The notes under the pieces were generated by a model. That model worked only from the letters and a program-made list of their open reading frames with translations, searched no databases and was not told where the DNA came from. This document shows, in pieces, positions 8,245 to 16,924 of a stretch of DNA of 49,400 nt. Each line of letters opens with the position of its first letter. The first letter of the stretch is position 1. A program made the position numbers and the translations under genes. The stretch comes from Hanamia caeni (GTDB taxonomy: Bacteria; Bacteroidota; Bacteroidia; Chitinophagales; Chitinophagaceae), in NCBI RefSeq assembly GCF_003721595.1, contig NZ_RJJR01000017.1, positions 1-49,400 on the forward strand. Direction: 5' to 3'.

Positions 8245-8513
8245 AGATAATCAGGATTTCAACGATACAAACGTCAGCGCGCTGGCAGCAGTATTTATCA
8301 AAATGTGAAAATTTGATAGGAATAGTAAGTGGGTAGTTGACGTGGGCAGATTAGCTAGCTGAAGGTTCAAGAGAACTATTGATGCTATTCCTCATTTGCC
8401 CACCAGCAGACCAACAAAAAGTTGATATTTTTATTCTGAGCTAACCAGAAAATTTGCTGCGAGACTTTAAATTACCAAGGCCCCAGATAATAGATTCGCC
8501 GGGTAAAGGTCAG

Positions 8514-9707
8514 TCAGTAATTTTTTAGCACCAATGCTTTGTCATTAAACTGCCTGAATAAAATATTAGTAAATAGCGGAAAAGACATTATCCTGAACGC
8601 CTGATTTCTTATCCAGATACCAAAATTGCTTTTAGGTACAAATGATTTTGCAAAACTCTGTGCTGATTTTTGTTTCTTATCAATAAATGGTTTGAATATA
8701 TTTTCATATTCTGTAAAAGCCATTTTGTAATCCCCATTTGCAAGTTTTAATTCTCCTGCAAGGATATAAGCGCCCACCATCGCAAGTGTGGATCCTTTTC
8801 CTGATAATAATGATGGGCAGCAACCAGCATCACCCACCAAAATAATTCTTCCCTTGCTCCAATGTTCCATGTTGATTTGACTAATGGAATCAAAATAAAA
8901 GTCTGATGTGGCGTCAATCCCGGAAAGCAATGCGACACATTTCCATCCAGCATTTATAAATTCATTTTTCAGAATTCGCTTTTGGGTTTCTATATCGTGG
9001 TATTTGTAATTTAATTTTTCAGGTGATGAGAAAATGAAAAACGTCGCTGTTTTTTCCACATTCAATGAATAAACAGCCACCTGTTTGCCCGGCACGTTAA
9101 ACATTGAAAATGCCCTTCCATCATCAGCAAAATCATCTATTGTAAAAGAAGAAGTGTAATACCCATAATATTTTTCAAATTGAGTTTCTGCGCCAAAAAT
9201 TAGATTCCTGACATTAGAATGCAATCCGTCTGCACCTACAAGCAGGTCAAACGAACGGGTTATGCCACTTTTAAACGTTACTATAACTTTTTCTTCATCC
9301 TGCTCAATCTCAGTTATGGTATCTCCAAAAATAACTTCGGTTTCTCCGTCAAGGCTCTGGTATATAATTTTTGCCAAATCGCTGCGAAGAAGCGTAAATG
9401 CCCTGTTATTGAGCGCCTTCTTAATCTTTTGATAGTTCATGCTTCCCTTTACCTTGTTGTCTTTGTTCACAAATGCTATGCTGGAAATATTGAGATCAGC
9501 ATTTTGCAAAGCCGGGATAATGCCCATTTTTTCGGCGACATCAAATCCTGCACCCATAAAATCAATTGCATATCCGCCTTTTCGCAATTCAGGTGCGTAT
9601 TCTATAATTGTCGGGTTAAATCCAAATCTATTTAGCCAAAACGCAAGAGCAGTTCCCGCTATTCCCGCTCCTGATATTAATACGTTTTTGTTGTACATCG
9701 TAATCAC
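8514..9707 (-). CDS. FAD-dependent monooxygenase (PHBH/TetX-like fold)
   Basis: This 397-aa flavoprotein has an N-terminal dinucleotide-binding GAGIAGTALAFWL motif, the GGYAIDF segment seen in a subgroup of aromatic-ring hydroxylases, DLLVGADGLHSNVR (the DG motif) and ILVGDAGCCPSLLSGKGSTLAM (the GD motif that contacts the FAD ribose). No membrane helices are present. The start is a GTG at 9707 that overlaps the DoxX stop codon, and an ATG at 9698 is an alternative. It is the last gene of a three-gene operon with DoxX and a haem-c lipoprotein. The substrate is unknown. Confidence 0.88.
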   Translation of the reverse strand: MITMYNKNVLISGAGIAGTALAFWLNRFGFNPTIIEYAPELRKGGYAIDFMGAGFDVAEKMGIIPALQNADLNISSIAFVNKDNKVKGSMNYQKIKKALNNRAFTLLRSDLAKIIYQSLDGETEVIFGDTITEIEQDEEKVIVTFKSGITRSFDLLVGADGLHSNVRNLIFGAETQFEKYYGYYTSSFTIDDFADDGRAFSMFNVPGKQVAVYSLNVEKTATFFIFSSPEKLNYKYHDIETQKRILKNEFINAGWKCVALLSGIDATSDFYFDSISQINMEHWSKGRIILVGDAGCCPSLLSGKGSTLAMVGAYILAGELKLANGDYKMAFTEYENIFKPFIDKKQKSAQSFAKSFVPKSNFGIWIRNQAFRIMSFPLFTNILFRQFNDKALVLKNY

Positions 9708-10135
9708 TTCGTGTCATTGCTAAAATATTTCCTGTCTAATGACAAGCGGCCGCCGCCATAACAGAGCAGGAATATCAGAAGTAAAGTCATTGCAAAATCG
9801 GTTCTGTATTCATGTGCCATTGACCAAAAACCTTTCTCCATTAATATTGGTATTTTGGTTTTTACAAAAGCAACCAGCATTATAATCAATAGCGGAATGG
9901 AAGCTAATCGTGTGAACAAACCCAGCAGAATCAACAGGCCACAAATTATTTCGAAAGCGCCGGTAAAGTTGGCCCAAAACTCAGGGTTAGCGAAACCGAT
10001 TTTAATAAATCTGCCGGTTCCGACCAATTCAGGATAAATAAATTTTTGAACCCCTTCTGAAAGAAAAACCAATCCTACAATTAACCGCGGAATTATGGCA
10101 GGGGTTGATTGAGTATATAAAACACTATTTTTCAT
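9704..10135 (-). CDS. DoxX-family membrane protein
   Basis: This 143-aa protein has four predicted membrane helices and the DoxX pattern: IPRLIVGLVFLSEGVQKF at the N-terminus and a GAFEIICGLLILLGLFTRLASIPLL core. DoxX-like proteins are linked to quinone or thiol redox chemistry in the membrane. It overlaps the upstream lipoprotein gene by 11 nt and the downstream monooxygenase by 4 nt, so the three are translated together. Confidence 0.88.
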   Translation of the reverse strand: MKNSVLYTQSTPAIIPRLIVGLVFLSEGVQKFIYPELVGTGRFIKIGFANPEFWANFTGAFEIICGLLILLGLFTRLASIPLLIIMLVAFVKTKIPILMEKGFWSMAHEYRTDFAMTLLLIFLLCYGGGRLSLDRKYFSNDTK

Positions 10136-10622
10136 CTTTGAGTTTAAAAACCTGGTTGCTAAAAGGCGGCGTTGTGGGAACGGTGATTACATTAAATTCG
10201 TGGTTCGTGGCCTGATGGCAACTGTTGCAGGTATTTGTCAATAATAGATAACCACTCTTAAATTCTGTCTCGTTTTTACTCACAATTGCCTTACTTACAC
10301 TATCCAAAGGTGCATTAATCATATCAATCGATTTGCTTTCGGGCCTGTCGGTGCAATATTTTTTGATGTCTTCCAGGCTTTCTTCAATTTCATGGATCTC
10401 AAAATCTGCCAGCTTCCAGTTTTGATTGATTCCTGCGAACCAGAGTTTTTCATGATGCACCTGGATTCCGCTCATAAACTCGCCAAAGCCGGGCGCATAG
10501 GTGTTCTTAAGCTGCGATTGCAAGCTGTCTATTTGAGATTGAAAATTTTGTTTTTCGTCTGGTTGCTGATGGTTACAGGCAAAAAGAACTATTGCCAGTA
10601 GTATTAAAATAGCACGTTTCAT
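10125..10622 (-). CDS. lipoprotein with a single haem-c (CXXCH) site
   Basis: This 165-aa protein has a lipoprotein signal ending at Cys16 (VLFAC), a coiled-coil-like helix (about residues 24-40) and a helical domain carrying CNSCH near residue 135. The CXXCH motif is near the C-terminal end of a four-helix pattern, as in cytochrome c' -like proteins (seen motif, inferred fold). It is the first gene of the operon with DoxX and the FAD monooxygenase. It is probably anchored in the periplasm and carries electrons or senses a gas or redox state. Confidence 0.8.
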   Translation of the reverse strand: MKRAILILLAIVLFACNHQQPDEKQNFQSQIDSLQSQLKNTYAPGFGEFMSGIQVHHEKLWFAGINQNWKLADFEIHEIEESLEDIKKYCTDRPESKSIDMINAPLDSVSKAIVSKNETEFKSGYLLLTNTCNSCHQATNHEFNVITVPTTPPFSNQVFKLKDEK

Positions 10623-11036
10623 TGTTCTGTTATTGAATTTACCCGATCGCTCACGTAGTTCAGGCTAACATCAAGGTTTGAATATTGTTACAATAAATTT
10701 ACGGAATATGGCGGACGTTAGAAGAAGAAATTTTTTTTGCTCACAAAAATCTATCAGGCAAAAATGAAAAGACGTAGATATTCGCCTTTTAAACAAACTT
10801 CTGCAAAAGCATGGTCGCTGTGGGCCCGGATTATAAAAATGGAAAAAAGAAATAGAAATATTTGTTGATTTACTGGAGAGAATGCTCATCTGTACCGGTA
10901 GTTCTTCTTCGTAAAACCACCTGAAAAAATGAAATATTCAGTAAAATTAACAGGAGGAGAAACAGCGCGGAATCCCTCTTGCAAAGCCAGACGATTTTAT
11001 ATTATTTTGTTTTTTCCTAATCTAAACAAATACTTT
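10623..11036. other. divergent intergenic region
   Basis: These 414 bp between the haem-c lipoprotein operon and the next secreted protein carry no convincing gene. An in-frame ATG at 10929 would add 36 residues ahead of the signal peptide of the following gene and is judged non-coding. No clean TTTG/TANNTTTG promoter was found. Confidence 0.55.
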
Positions 11037-11438
11037 ATGAAAAAAATTCTGATGTCTTTTATTCTTGTATCTGTTGTATTAACAGGTTGGAGCTCTTCTA
11101 AAAAGCCAGGTTCAAATGTTCCAAATTTAAACCCGGCCTCGGCTCAATTTGGTAATCCTTTTAGCTCCTTTATTGCACATCGGCAAGGGCATTCTGCCAT
11201 CGGCCTAATGTGGCAAATTTCCAGCTCAGATAATGTAATCAGCTTCCAGGTTCAACGTTCTTATGACGGTGAATTCTTTGATCCGGTTTCAAATCTGTCC
11301 TGTGGCGCCAGTAAAAGGTTTACCTGGGAAGACGAAAATGTGTTTCCCGGTTATATTTATTACCGGATAGAAGTTACCCTTATGGACGGAACCACTTTGT
11401 ATTCAAAAGTAGAAACCGTTCATATAGTACAGAAGTAA
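11037..11438 (+). CDS. secreted protein with a Fn3-like beta domain; degenerate lipobox
   Basis: This 133-aa protein has a signal peptide (residues 1-19) and one beta-sandwich domain. The pattern VQRSYDGEFFDPVS, with FTWEDENVFPGYIYYRIE and the final YSKVE strand, closely resembles the domain that precedes the T9SS sorting signal of the next gene (IERGPDGSNFSAIS, then YYRLKTVGYDGQVAYSKIV). The signal ends in Val-Leu-Thr-Gly-Trp where a lipoprotein would have Cys. No T9SS C-terminal domain follows. A 42-bp palindromic terminator separates it from the next gene. A role as an extracellular accessory protein is inferred. Confidence 0.72.
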   Translation: MKKILMSFILVSVVLTGWSSSKKPGSNVPNLNPASAQFGNPFSSFIAHRQGHSAIGLMWQISSSDNVISFQVQRSYDGEFFDPVSNLSCGASKRFTWEDENVFPGYIYYRIEVTLMDGTTLYSKVETVHIVQK

Positions 11439-11449
11439 TACTGTTTTAC

Positions 11450-11500
11450 AATTTATGGCAACCTTTAAACGTTTAAAGGTTGCCATAAATTTTCATTTTA
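11450..11500 (+). terminator. 42-bp perfect palindrome, probable terminator
   Basis: Positions 11450-11491 are perfectly palindromic (each arm is 21 bp, with inner sequence CCTTTAAAC|GTTTAAAGG). A T-rich run follows (TTTCATTTTA). It lies 12 nt after the stop at 11438, so a strong intrinsic terminator is the simplest reading. The perfect symmetry also makes it bidirectional. Confidence 0.75.
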
Positions 11501-11512
11501 AAATCCGCTTAC

Positions 11513-13474
11513 ATGAAATCAATTATACCTCTTTTTCTTTTCGTCGGATTTATTAATTGTGCAAGGGCCCAAATTATAACACCTATTATTAAGGCGAATT
11601 TTGGCGTTGAAGCAGATTTGGAAGCTAACTATTATAAAAGCAATGTCCAAAATGCCAATGACGACTGGTTCAATAATTCGCCGGCTGCCTATACCGGGCG
11701 GGGAGTAATAGATACAACAGGCGCTGCGGCAATCGTAGCACGTTATGCTACGGATCCTGCTTTCCGTCAACTCCCCTTTTATCGTACCATGAGTGTTCCG
11801 GCTTATTCAATAGTAAACAACCGCATGTGGATAGACGCTCTTTTTATCCGCGATTACCATGGCAATGATTCTACCATATTTGCTTCCGGGGCAAGTAAAA
11901 ATGGTATGAGCCCAAAGGATTGGTCATGCCCTGTAGCCCAGTCTGTTCCTGATAAAAATGAAATATTAGATATGATGGTTCATGTAAGAAGGGCCGGGCC
12001 TGATATTTCAGATTCACTTTGGATGTTTGGAGGACTCTCTATCGAGAATACTACCGGTGACCGGTATTTTGATTTTGAAATGTATCAAACAGATATTTAT
12101 TACGACAGGCCTACGCTAAAATTTTATGGCTATGGGCCTGATGCAGGCCACACCAGTTGGAAGTTTGATGGCGCCGGAAATATTACTGCCCCCGGGGATA
12201 TCATTTTTTCAGCTGATTATGGCAACTCTACACTTACTTCTATAGAGGCAAGAATATGGGTGGATAAGTCTGCTTTATCCATATCACCTACCGCTTTTAG
12301 CTGGAATGGTACTTTTGATGGAGCAAGTTCAGGTTCTCAATTTGGGTATGCGGGAATAGTCCCAAAATCTTCGGGCGCTTTTTATACGGGTATAGAAAAT
12401 ACCGACAAAAAAGGGACATGGGCCGGGCCTTTTAGCCTGGTACGTGGCGATAATCAGATCGTGACAAGTTACACAGCAGGACAATTTATGGAATTTGGTG
12501 TAAATCTTACTAAACTGGGCCTCGATCCGGTTACCCTATTAGGCGGCAATGACTGCGGAATGCCCTTCCGCCGGGTTTTGGTTAAATCCCGCTCTTCTAC
12601 TTCGTTTACGGCCGCCCTTAAAGATTTTGTAGGCCCGTTTGATTTTTTCCTGGCGCCTCGTGCTATGATGAGCGCTGATACTACTTCGCTATGCGGCCTG
12701 GTAGGAACAAGCCGAATAGATGTAATAAACCCTACTTCTACTTCCTCCTATACCTGGTCAACACCTGACGGGCATATTGACGTATATAATTCACCAACCT
12801 CTATTACCGTTGATACGCCTGGTACATATATAGTTACCCAAAGATTACAGTCAGGATGTCCGGTTTATGCAACAGATACCGTGGTAATCACTACTAATCC
12901 AAATTGCTTTATACTTCAGAATTCTGCTGATTTTAAGGGAAGGCTTTCTGACAACCAGGCTTTACTCAACTGGTCAACGCCCTCAAATAAGGAAATCAAA
13001 TATTTTGAAATTGAAAGGGGGCCAGATGGATCAAACTTTAGCGCTATAAGCAAAATAGATCCAAAATTCTCTTCAGAAGATATTACGAACTATAATTTAA
13101 CCGATAATGTAAATGTATCTGGTAACCCCTTTATTTATTACAGACTAAAAACAGTTGGTTACGACGGACAAGTTGCCTATAGCAAAATTGTCAGATTGTA
13201 CACCGGAGAAAAACAAAGGGAGAATATAATTATCACTCCTAACCCGGTTAAAGATGTGATGAGCCTGGATATTTCCTCATCCATCCGTGGAATCGCAGAA
13301 TTGTCCATATATAATGTTGCCGGAAAACAGATGATGCAATTGCCAATAAGTGTACAAAAAGAAAATACTACTGCAGAGGTTACCGGGTTTCAGAGCTGGC
13401 CGGCTGGCGTTTATTCGGTAAAAGTAACATTAGGCAACGGCGTATTTATAAAAAGAATAGTGTTAATAAAATAG
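11513..13474 (+). CDS. large secreted protein with T9SS type A sorting domain
   Basis: This 653-aa protein has a signal peptide (residues 1-19, ending ARAQ), a long N-terminal beta-rich region (to about 390) with several Tyr/Gly/Asp-rich segments, an Ig/PKD-like strand region (about 390-470, containing YTWSTPDGHIDVYNSPTSIT), a Fn3-like domain (about 475-565) and a C-terminal sorting domain. That last domain has the T9SS hallmarks PNPVKDVMSL, LSIYNVAGKQM and WPAGVYSVKV with a basic C-terminal tail. It should be exported by the type IX system and attached to or released from the cell surface. The N-terminal activity is not recognised. Confidence 0.85.
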   Translation: MKSIIPLFLFVGFINCARAQIITPIIKANFGVEADLEANYYKSNVQNANDDWFNNSPAAYTGRGVIDTTGAAAIVARYATDPAFRQLPFYRTMSVPAYSIVNNRMWIDALFIRDYHGNDSTIFASGASKNGMSPKDWSCPVAQSVPDKNEILDMMVHVRRAGPDISDSLWMFGGLSIENTTGDRYFDFEMYQTDIYYDRPTLKFYGYGPDAGHTSWKFDGAGNITAPGDIIFSADYGNSTLTSIEARIWVDKSALSISPTAFSWNGTFDGASSGSQFGYAGIVPKSSGAFYTGIENTDKKGTWAGPFSLVRGDNQIVTSYTAGQFMEFGVNLTKLGLDPVTLLGGNDCGMPFRRVLVKSRSSTSFTAALKDFVGPFDFFLAPRAMMSADTTSLCGLVGTSRIDVINPTSTSSYTWSTPDGHIDVYNSPTSITVDTPGTYIVTQRLQSGCPVYATDTVVITTNPNCFILQNSADFKGRLSDNQALLNWSTPSNKEIKYFEIERGPDGSNFSAISKIDPKFSSEDITNYNLTDNVNVSGNPFIYYRLKTVGYDGQVAYSKIVRLYTGEKQRENIIITPNPVKDVMSLDISSSIRGIAELSIYNVAGKQMMQLPISVQKENTTAEVTGFQSWPAGVYSVKVTLGNGVFIKRIVLIK

Positions 13475-13545
13475 AAAGATTATTCATACTGATAAACTAA
13501 AATAAAAATAATGGCTGGTTGGAAAATAAATTCGTCGATTATGAT

Positions 13546-14175
13546 CTATGGATGAAACTTTTCCCCGTTCTTCAGCATTTCAAGAATTGCCTTCATTCTT
13601 TTATTTCGCGTTTCAGCTTTTTTCGCTGTTTGTAGCCGCCACACAATTGCATAGATATTTGTTTTGTTGAGTGTTTTGAAAAACGCTTCAGCTTTTTTAT
13701 TCCTGGCCAATTCATTTAGAAAGTCTGCAGGGATTGTCATGTTGGCTGGCGATTCGTACGCTTGCTCCCATCTGCCATCTGCTTTTGCTGCTTCTACTTC
13801 TTCAATGCCCGCAGCTTTCATCATCCCTGATTTGTTAAGCCGTTCAACATGCTCGCGGTTTCTTTTAGACCAAATACTTTTACGCCTTCTCGGTGTAAAT
13901 TTTTGAAGCCATGATTCTGTATCATAAGCTTTCTTTTGTCCGTCAATCCAGCCATAGCATAATGCTATATCAAGCGCCTCGGCATAACTGATTGTTGGTA
14001 CTCGGGATTTTGTTTTGAAAAGCCGCATCCAAATGCCCTGTGACACTTTATGATGCTTGGCGAGCCATGAAGTGAAATCTTCAGAAGAGGTGAAGGTCAG
14101 AATGGGCAAACCAAGTTTTACCGCTTTGTTTTCAACGTCGATTTCTTTTTTCATTTTAGCGGTTCGTTGTTGCAT
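13546..14175 (-). CDS. YdeI/OmpD-associated family protein
   Basis: This 209-aa cytoplasmic protein matches the YdeI family. An N-terminal SSEDFTSWLAKHHKVSQGIW segment and YAEALDIALCYGWIDGQKK carry the Tyr/Trp pattern of the family, followed by the basic RRRKSIWSKRNREHVERL helix. A helical C-terminal half includes IPADFLNEL and KTLNKTNIYAIVWRLQTAKKAETR. Some members have been called bacteriocin-protection proteins, but the biochemical role is not established. The upstream ATG at 14175 is used, and a second ATG at 14154 is equally possible. Confidence 0.85.
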   Translation of the reverse strand: MQQRTAKMKKEIDVENKAVKLGLPILTFTSSEDFTSWLAKHHKVSQGIWMRLFKTKSRVPTISYAEALDIALCYGWIDGQKKAYDTESWLQKFTPRRRKSIWSKRNREHVERLNKSGMMKAAGIEEVEAAKADGRWEQAYESPANMTIPADFLNELARNKKAEAFFKTLNKTNIYAIVWRLQTAKKAETRNKRMKAILEMLKNGEKFHP

Positions 14176-14287
14176 TTTCTGTCTCTCGCTTTATAATTAA
14201 AATGACCACCGATAGAATTGTAAATGTTTTTGACTTATTTCTGTGGGAAAGCATAATCCGCATTACTACAAGCCTTTCAGTGGTTCG

Positions 14288-14839
14288 TTATCTTTCCTGT
14301 ATCGGTTTATAGTAAAGAATGATTGCACCACCGCCAAACGTTTTGATTTTTACAAGTGTAAGCATGATTTTTTCGCTTATGTTTTTAAATAACGGCAAAC
14401 CACTTCCCGCAATAACCGGGTGAATGCAAAGTTGATATTCGTCTATCAGATTGAGTTTCGTCAAAGCCACGATCAAGCCCGGACTGCCCACTAGAACACT
14501 TTTGCCCGGTTGTTGTTTGAGCTCCAAAACCTCTTTCTCAAGGTCCTGGCTCGCTAATTTAGCGCTTTTCCAATCTACATTTTTCAGTGTGTGTGAAAAA
14601 ACAATCTTCGGAGTGCTGTCTATTGCGAGGGCAAAGTCGTCCATTGCTTTATCGCCTGTGGGATTTTCCAGCACGGTTCGCCAAAATTCCATAAGCTGGT
14701 AGGTTACCCTGCCATATAAAGCGGCATCAGCACTTCGCAACAGGTCAGCGTAATGTTGATGTATTTCTTCATCGGGAACACCCAGGGTATGGTCACAAAA
14801 CCCGTCAACCGTCATATTGATTGCTGCAATTACTTTCAT
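14288..14839 (-). CDS. dihydrofolate reductase-family (RibD C-terminal-like) protein
   Basis: This 183-aa protein has the RibD C-terminal/DHFR-like fold. It starts with IAAINMTVDGFCDH and then AALYGRVTYQLMEFW, which shapes the NADPH and substrate cleft. KSVLVGSPGLIVALTKLNLIDEYQLCIHPVI forms the C-terminal sheet. It is monocistronic and not near other riboflavin genes, so a role in riboflavin synthesis is not implied. It probably reduces an unknown small substrate with NADPH. Confidence 0.86.
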   Translation of the reverse strand: MKVIAAINMTVDGFCDHTLGVPDEEIHQHYADLLRSADAALYGRVTYQLMEFWRTVLENPTGDKAMDDFALAIDSTPKIVFSHTLKNVDWKSAKLASQDLEKEVLELKQQPGKSVLVGSPGLIVALTKLNLIDEYQLCIHPVIAGSGLPLFKNISEKIMLTLVKIKTFGGGAIILYYKPIQER

Positions 14840-15037
14840 ATTTTTTTGCTAGTCTTTTTCGCATTATCCCATAACTATTGTCAACTCACAAATCTAAAAA
14901 TATTACCTCAAAATATTTCTCTTCATTCTAAAAATGCACTGCCAGAATTTTATATTGTTAGATTGTTGCGGAATTGCTTTAGAAAAGGCTTCAGGCAGCG
15001 GATGGTAAAATAAAAAACAATTGGATTTGTTGCTTTG

Positions 15038-16030
15038 CTACTGAAGCCTACCCACGTTTCCTTCACTTCCGGCGAAATAAACTGCTTTTCCATGTTTAGC
15101 TTTTTGAACTACGTTAAAGCTTCTGTCACTGATTTTGTGCCAATTCATTCCGTCGTCGTAAGATAAATCTACTCCATTAAGGCCGCACGAAACCCATTCA
15201 CGATTCCCCAAAAACTCAACACAGCTTCTGTAGCCGGAAGGCGGTTTTTGAGGCTGAATCCAAGTATAGCCTCCATCAAAAGACACCGCAGAAGTTCGGG
15301 AGATATCCTCTTTTTTCAAATAATTTCCACCAACCACCACCATCGTATTATTGTCTCCTGATGCAATTGAATTTGCCCCGGCAGATTCTGTTCCCTGGCT
15401 AAGAGGCAGCAAAATTTTCTTTTGGTTTATGATAATATGAGAAGATAGCCCACCTGAAATCAATGCATATCCTGTATTTTGCAACGCAATAATATTCGTT
15501 CCGCTGGCGGCAAAACAGGCTTCGCCACTGTCAGCTACAGGTCTCTTTGTAAAAAAGATTTCCTTCCAGCTCTTTCCACTGTCTGAAGTGGCTGCCATAA
15601 AAAAGCGGCCATCCACCGGGTCGCCTACCACCAGCCCTTCACGGCTGTTTCTAAAATCCATGGCATCTAAAAACATTCCCCTGGAATCATTCCTGTAAAC
15701 TACACTCCAGTTTTCGCCTCCATCAATTGTTCTTAAAATAAATGCCGGTGAATCCGCTGCCATTATCAAAGCCGTGTGTTCATCAAATGCCTCAATATCT
15801 CTGAAATCTGTTTTTTCAAAACCCTTTACCACGTTCCATTTCCAGGTTAGTCCGCCATCTGTGCTTAGGCCCACAACGCCTTTACTTCCGCTAACCCACA
15901 CCACCTTGTCGTTCGCCACGCTGAGGCCACGAAAGGAGGATGAAATACTATCGGCAGATAAAATAATTTTTTGAGAAAAAGCGAGTTGGTTTGAGAGAAA
16001 AAAAAGATAGGTAAAAAGTATTTTTTTCAA
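15038..16030 (-). CDS. secreted BNR/Ycf48-like beta-propeller protein
   Basis: About 330 aa. The protein has a signal peptide (KKILFTYLFFLSNQLAFSQ) and repeated Asp-box-like blades such as STDGGLTWKW, TIDGGENWSVV, TSDSGKSWKEI, SFDGGYTWIQ and SYDDGMNWHKI. The S/T-x-D-x-G-x-T/x-W pattern recurs at least five times, which fits a seven-bladed propeller of the Ycf48/sialidase-like type. The open frame runs up to 16261 but overlaps the next gene. No ATG lies just before the signal peptide, so a TTG at 16030 is the proposed start. A role in binding or assembling envelope proteins is possible but not shown. Confidence 0.78.
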   Translation of the reverse strand: MKKILFTYLFFLSNQLAFSQKIILSADSISSSFRGLSVANDKVVWVSGSKGVVGLSTDGGLTWKWNVVKGFEKTDFRDIEAFDEHTALIMAADSPAFILRTIDGGENWSVVYRNDSRGMFLDAMDFRNSREGLVVGDPVDGRFFMAATSDSGKSWKEIFFTKRPVADSGEACFAASGTNIIALQNTGYALISGGLSSHIIINQKKILLPLSQGTESAGANSIASGDNNTMVVVGGNYLKKEDISRTSAVSFDGGYTWIQPQKPPSGYRSCVEFLGNREWVSCGLNGVDLSYDDGMNWHKISDRSFNVVQKAKHGKAVYFAGSEGNVGRLQ

Positions 16031-16112
16031 GCAAAGTTTTTGTTGGAAAATCAGACGTTTTAGGGCACAGGCGGGAAGTGTAGCATTTCTATATTGAAAA
16101 AAATATAGTTGA

Positions 16113-16526
16113 TCAGATTGATAATATCCTGCGCAATACATTCTTCTTTTTCGGATACTCGTCGTTTTCGTCGTCACCTTTTTTTGCGATGAAATTGGTA
16201 ATCCCATATTGCAATACTGCGCCAAGCGCTTTCTTAACCACTCCCGCAGATTTAGTAACAAGAAGCCGTCGCGAAAAATATCCCGCTCCCAGGCCCAAGG
16301 CTACCTTTAATACATTTTGTCTAAGAGTAGTGGATTCCTGAAGTTCAGCAATTGTGTTTTTAATTATATTCTTTGGCTTAAGGCTTACCGTCAGATCGTG
16401 AAAATGCTCTTTCAACCCTTCTTCAAGGATAAATTTCCTCCGTTCCAGCCGTTTTATTGCAGTTTGCAAATCGGTGGTATTCGCTATGCTTTCAAGTTTT
16501 TCTTCTGCTGATTCCTCGTTGCTCAT
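16113..16526 (-). CDS. hypothetical protein of the YtxH-holin operon
   Basis: This 137-aa protein has an acidic, helical N-terminal half that begins NEESAEEKLESIANTT. The Gly/Ala-rich segment KVALGLGAGYFSRRLLV could be a membrane-associated helix, and the tail is basic. It follows the holin-superfamily protein by 10 nt and is the third gene of the YtxH operon, a set often found together in Bacteroidota. I do not know a function. The context suggests cell-envelope stress. Confidence 0.72.
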   Translation of the reverse strand: MSNEESAEEKLESIANTTDLQTAIKRLERRKFILEEGLKEHFHDLTVSLKPKNIIKNTIAELQESTTLRQNVLKVALGLGAGYFSRRLLVTKSAGVVKKALGAVLQYGITNFIAKKGDDENDEYPKKKNVLRRILSI

Positions 16527-16536
16527 TTCGCTGATT

Positions 16537-16923
16537 TTAGTCTATTAATTCTTTGATGAACTTATCACTGATAGGTTCTTTAAGCAATTTGCTGCGGCTG
16601 GCAAATAAGATGAGCCCGATGATAAGATAGAGAACGCCCATTATAAAAAAACCCCAGAAAGCCTGCCCCAACCATAATCCTATCAGAAGTGCAAAGCCAA
16701 CGCTTATGCAAATCATAATCAGGAACAGAAGAATTATTAAAATAATGGAAACTATTACTGTTGATGTAAATGCTGAAACTTTATTGATTGCTTTTAATTT
16801 AAACAAATCAACAGTGGTTTCTATGTAATCCTTTAACTTATAAAATAATTCTTCTACAGCAGTCGGGTCTTTTTCCATGTTCTCTATTTTTATCACCGGG
16901 CTAACATCTTTTTTTAAATGCAT
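16537..16923 (-). CDS. holin superfamily III-like (phage holin family) membrane protein
   Basis: This 128-aa protein has an N-terminal amphipathic region (DPTAVEELFYKLKDYIETTVDLFKLK) followed by two long hydrophobic helices separated by a short turn. This is the layout of Actinobacterial Holin-X-like/DUF1469 membrane proteins. The name does not imply a phage. The ATG at 16923 is chosen because it comes directly after the YtxH stop (16925). An ATG at 16878 is also possible. Co-transcription with YtxH places it in the envelope-stress set. Confidence 0.78.
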   Translation of the reverse strand: MHLKKDVSPVIKIENMEKDPTAVEELFYKLKDYIETTVDLFKLKAINKVSAFTSTVIVSIILIILLFLIMICISVGFALLIGLWLGQAFWGFFIMGVLYLIIGLILFASRSKLLKEPISDKFIKELID

Positions 16924-16924
16924 T

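Noticed and set aside
10929..11036. Extra 36 codons ahead of the secreted protein at 11037
   Set aside because: They do not look like a signal or any domain, and a normal signal peptide starts at the ATG at 11037.
13546..14175. YdeI-like gene as a bacteriocin immunity system
   Set aside because: No bacteriocin or export gene is adjacent. The protection label is family lore only.
16537..16923. Holin-like protein as a sign of prophage
   Set aside because: No lysin, capsid, tail or integrase gene is nearby. This holin-superfamily type is a common chromosomal stress-linked protein.
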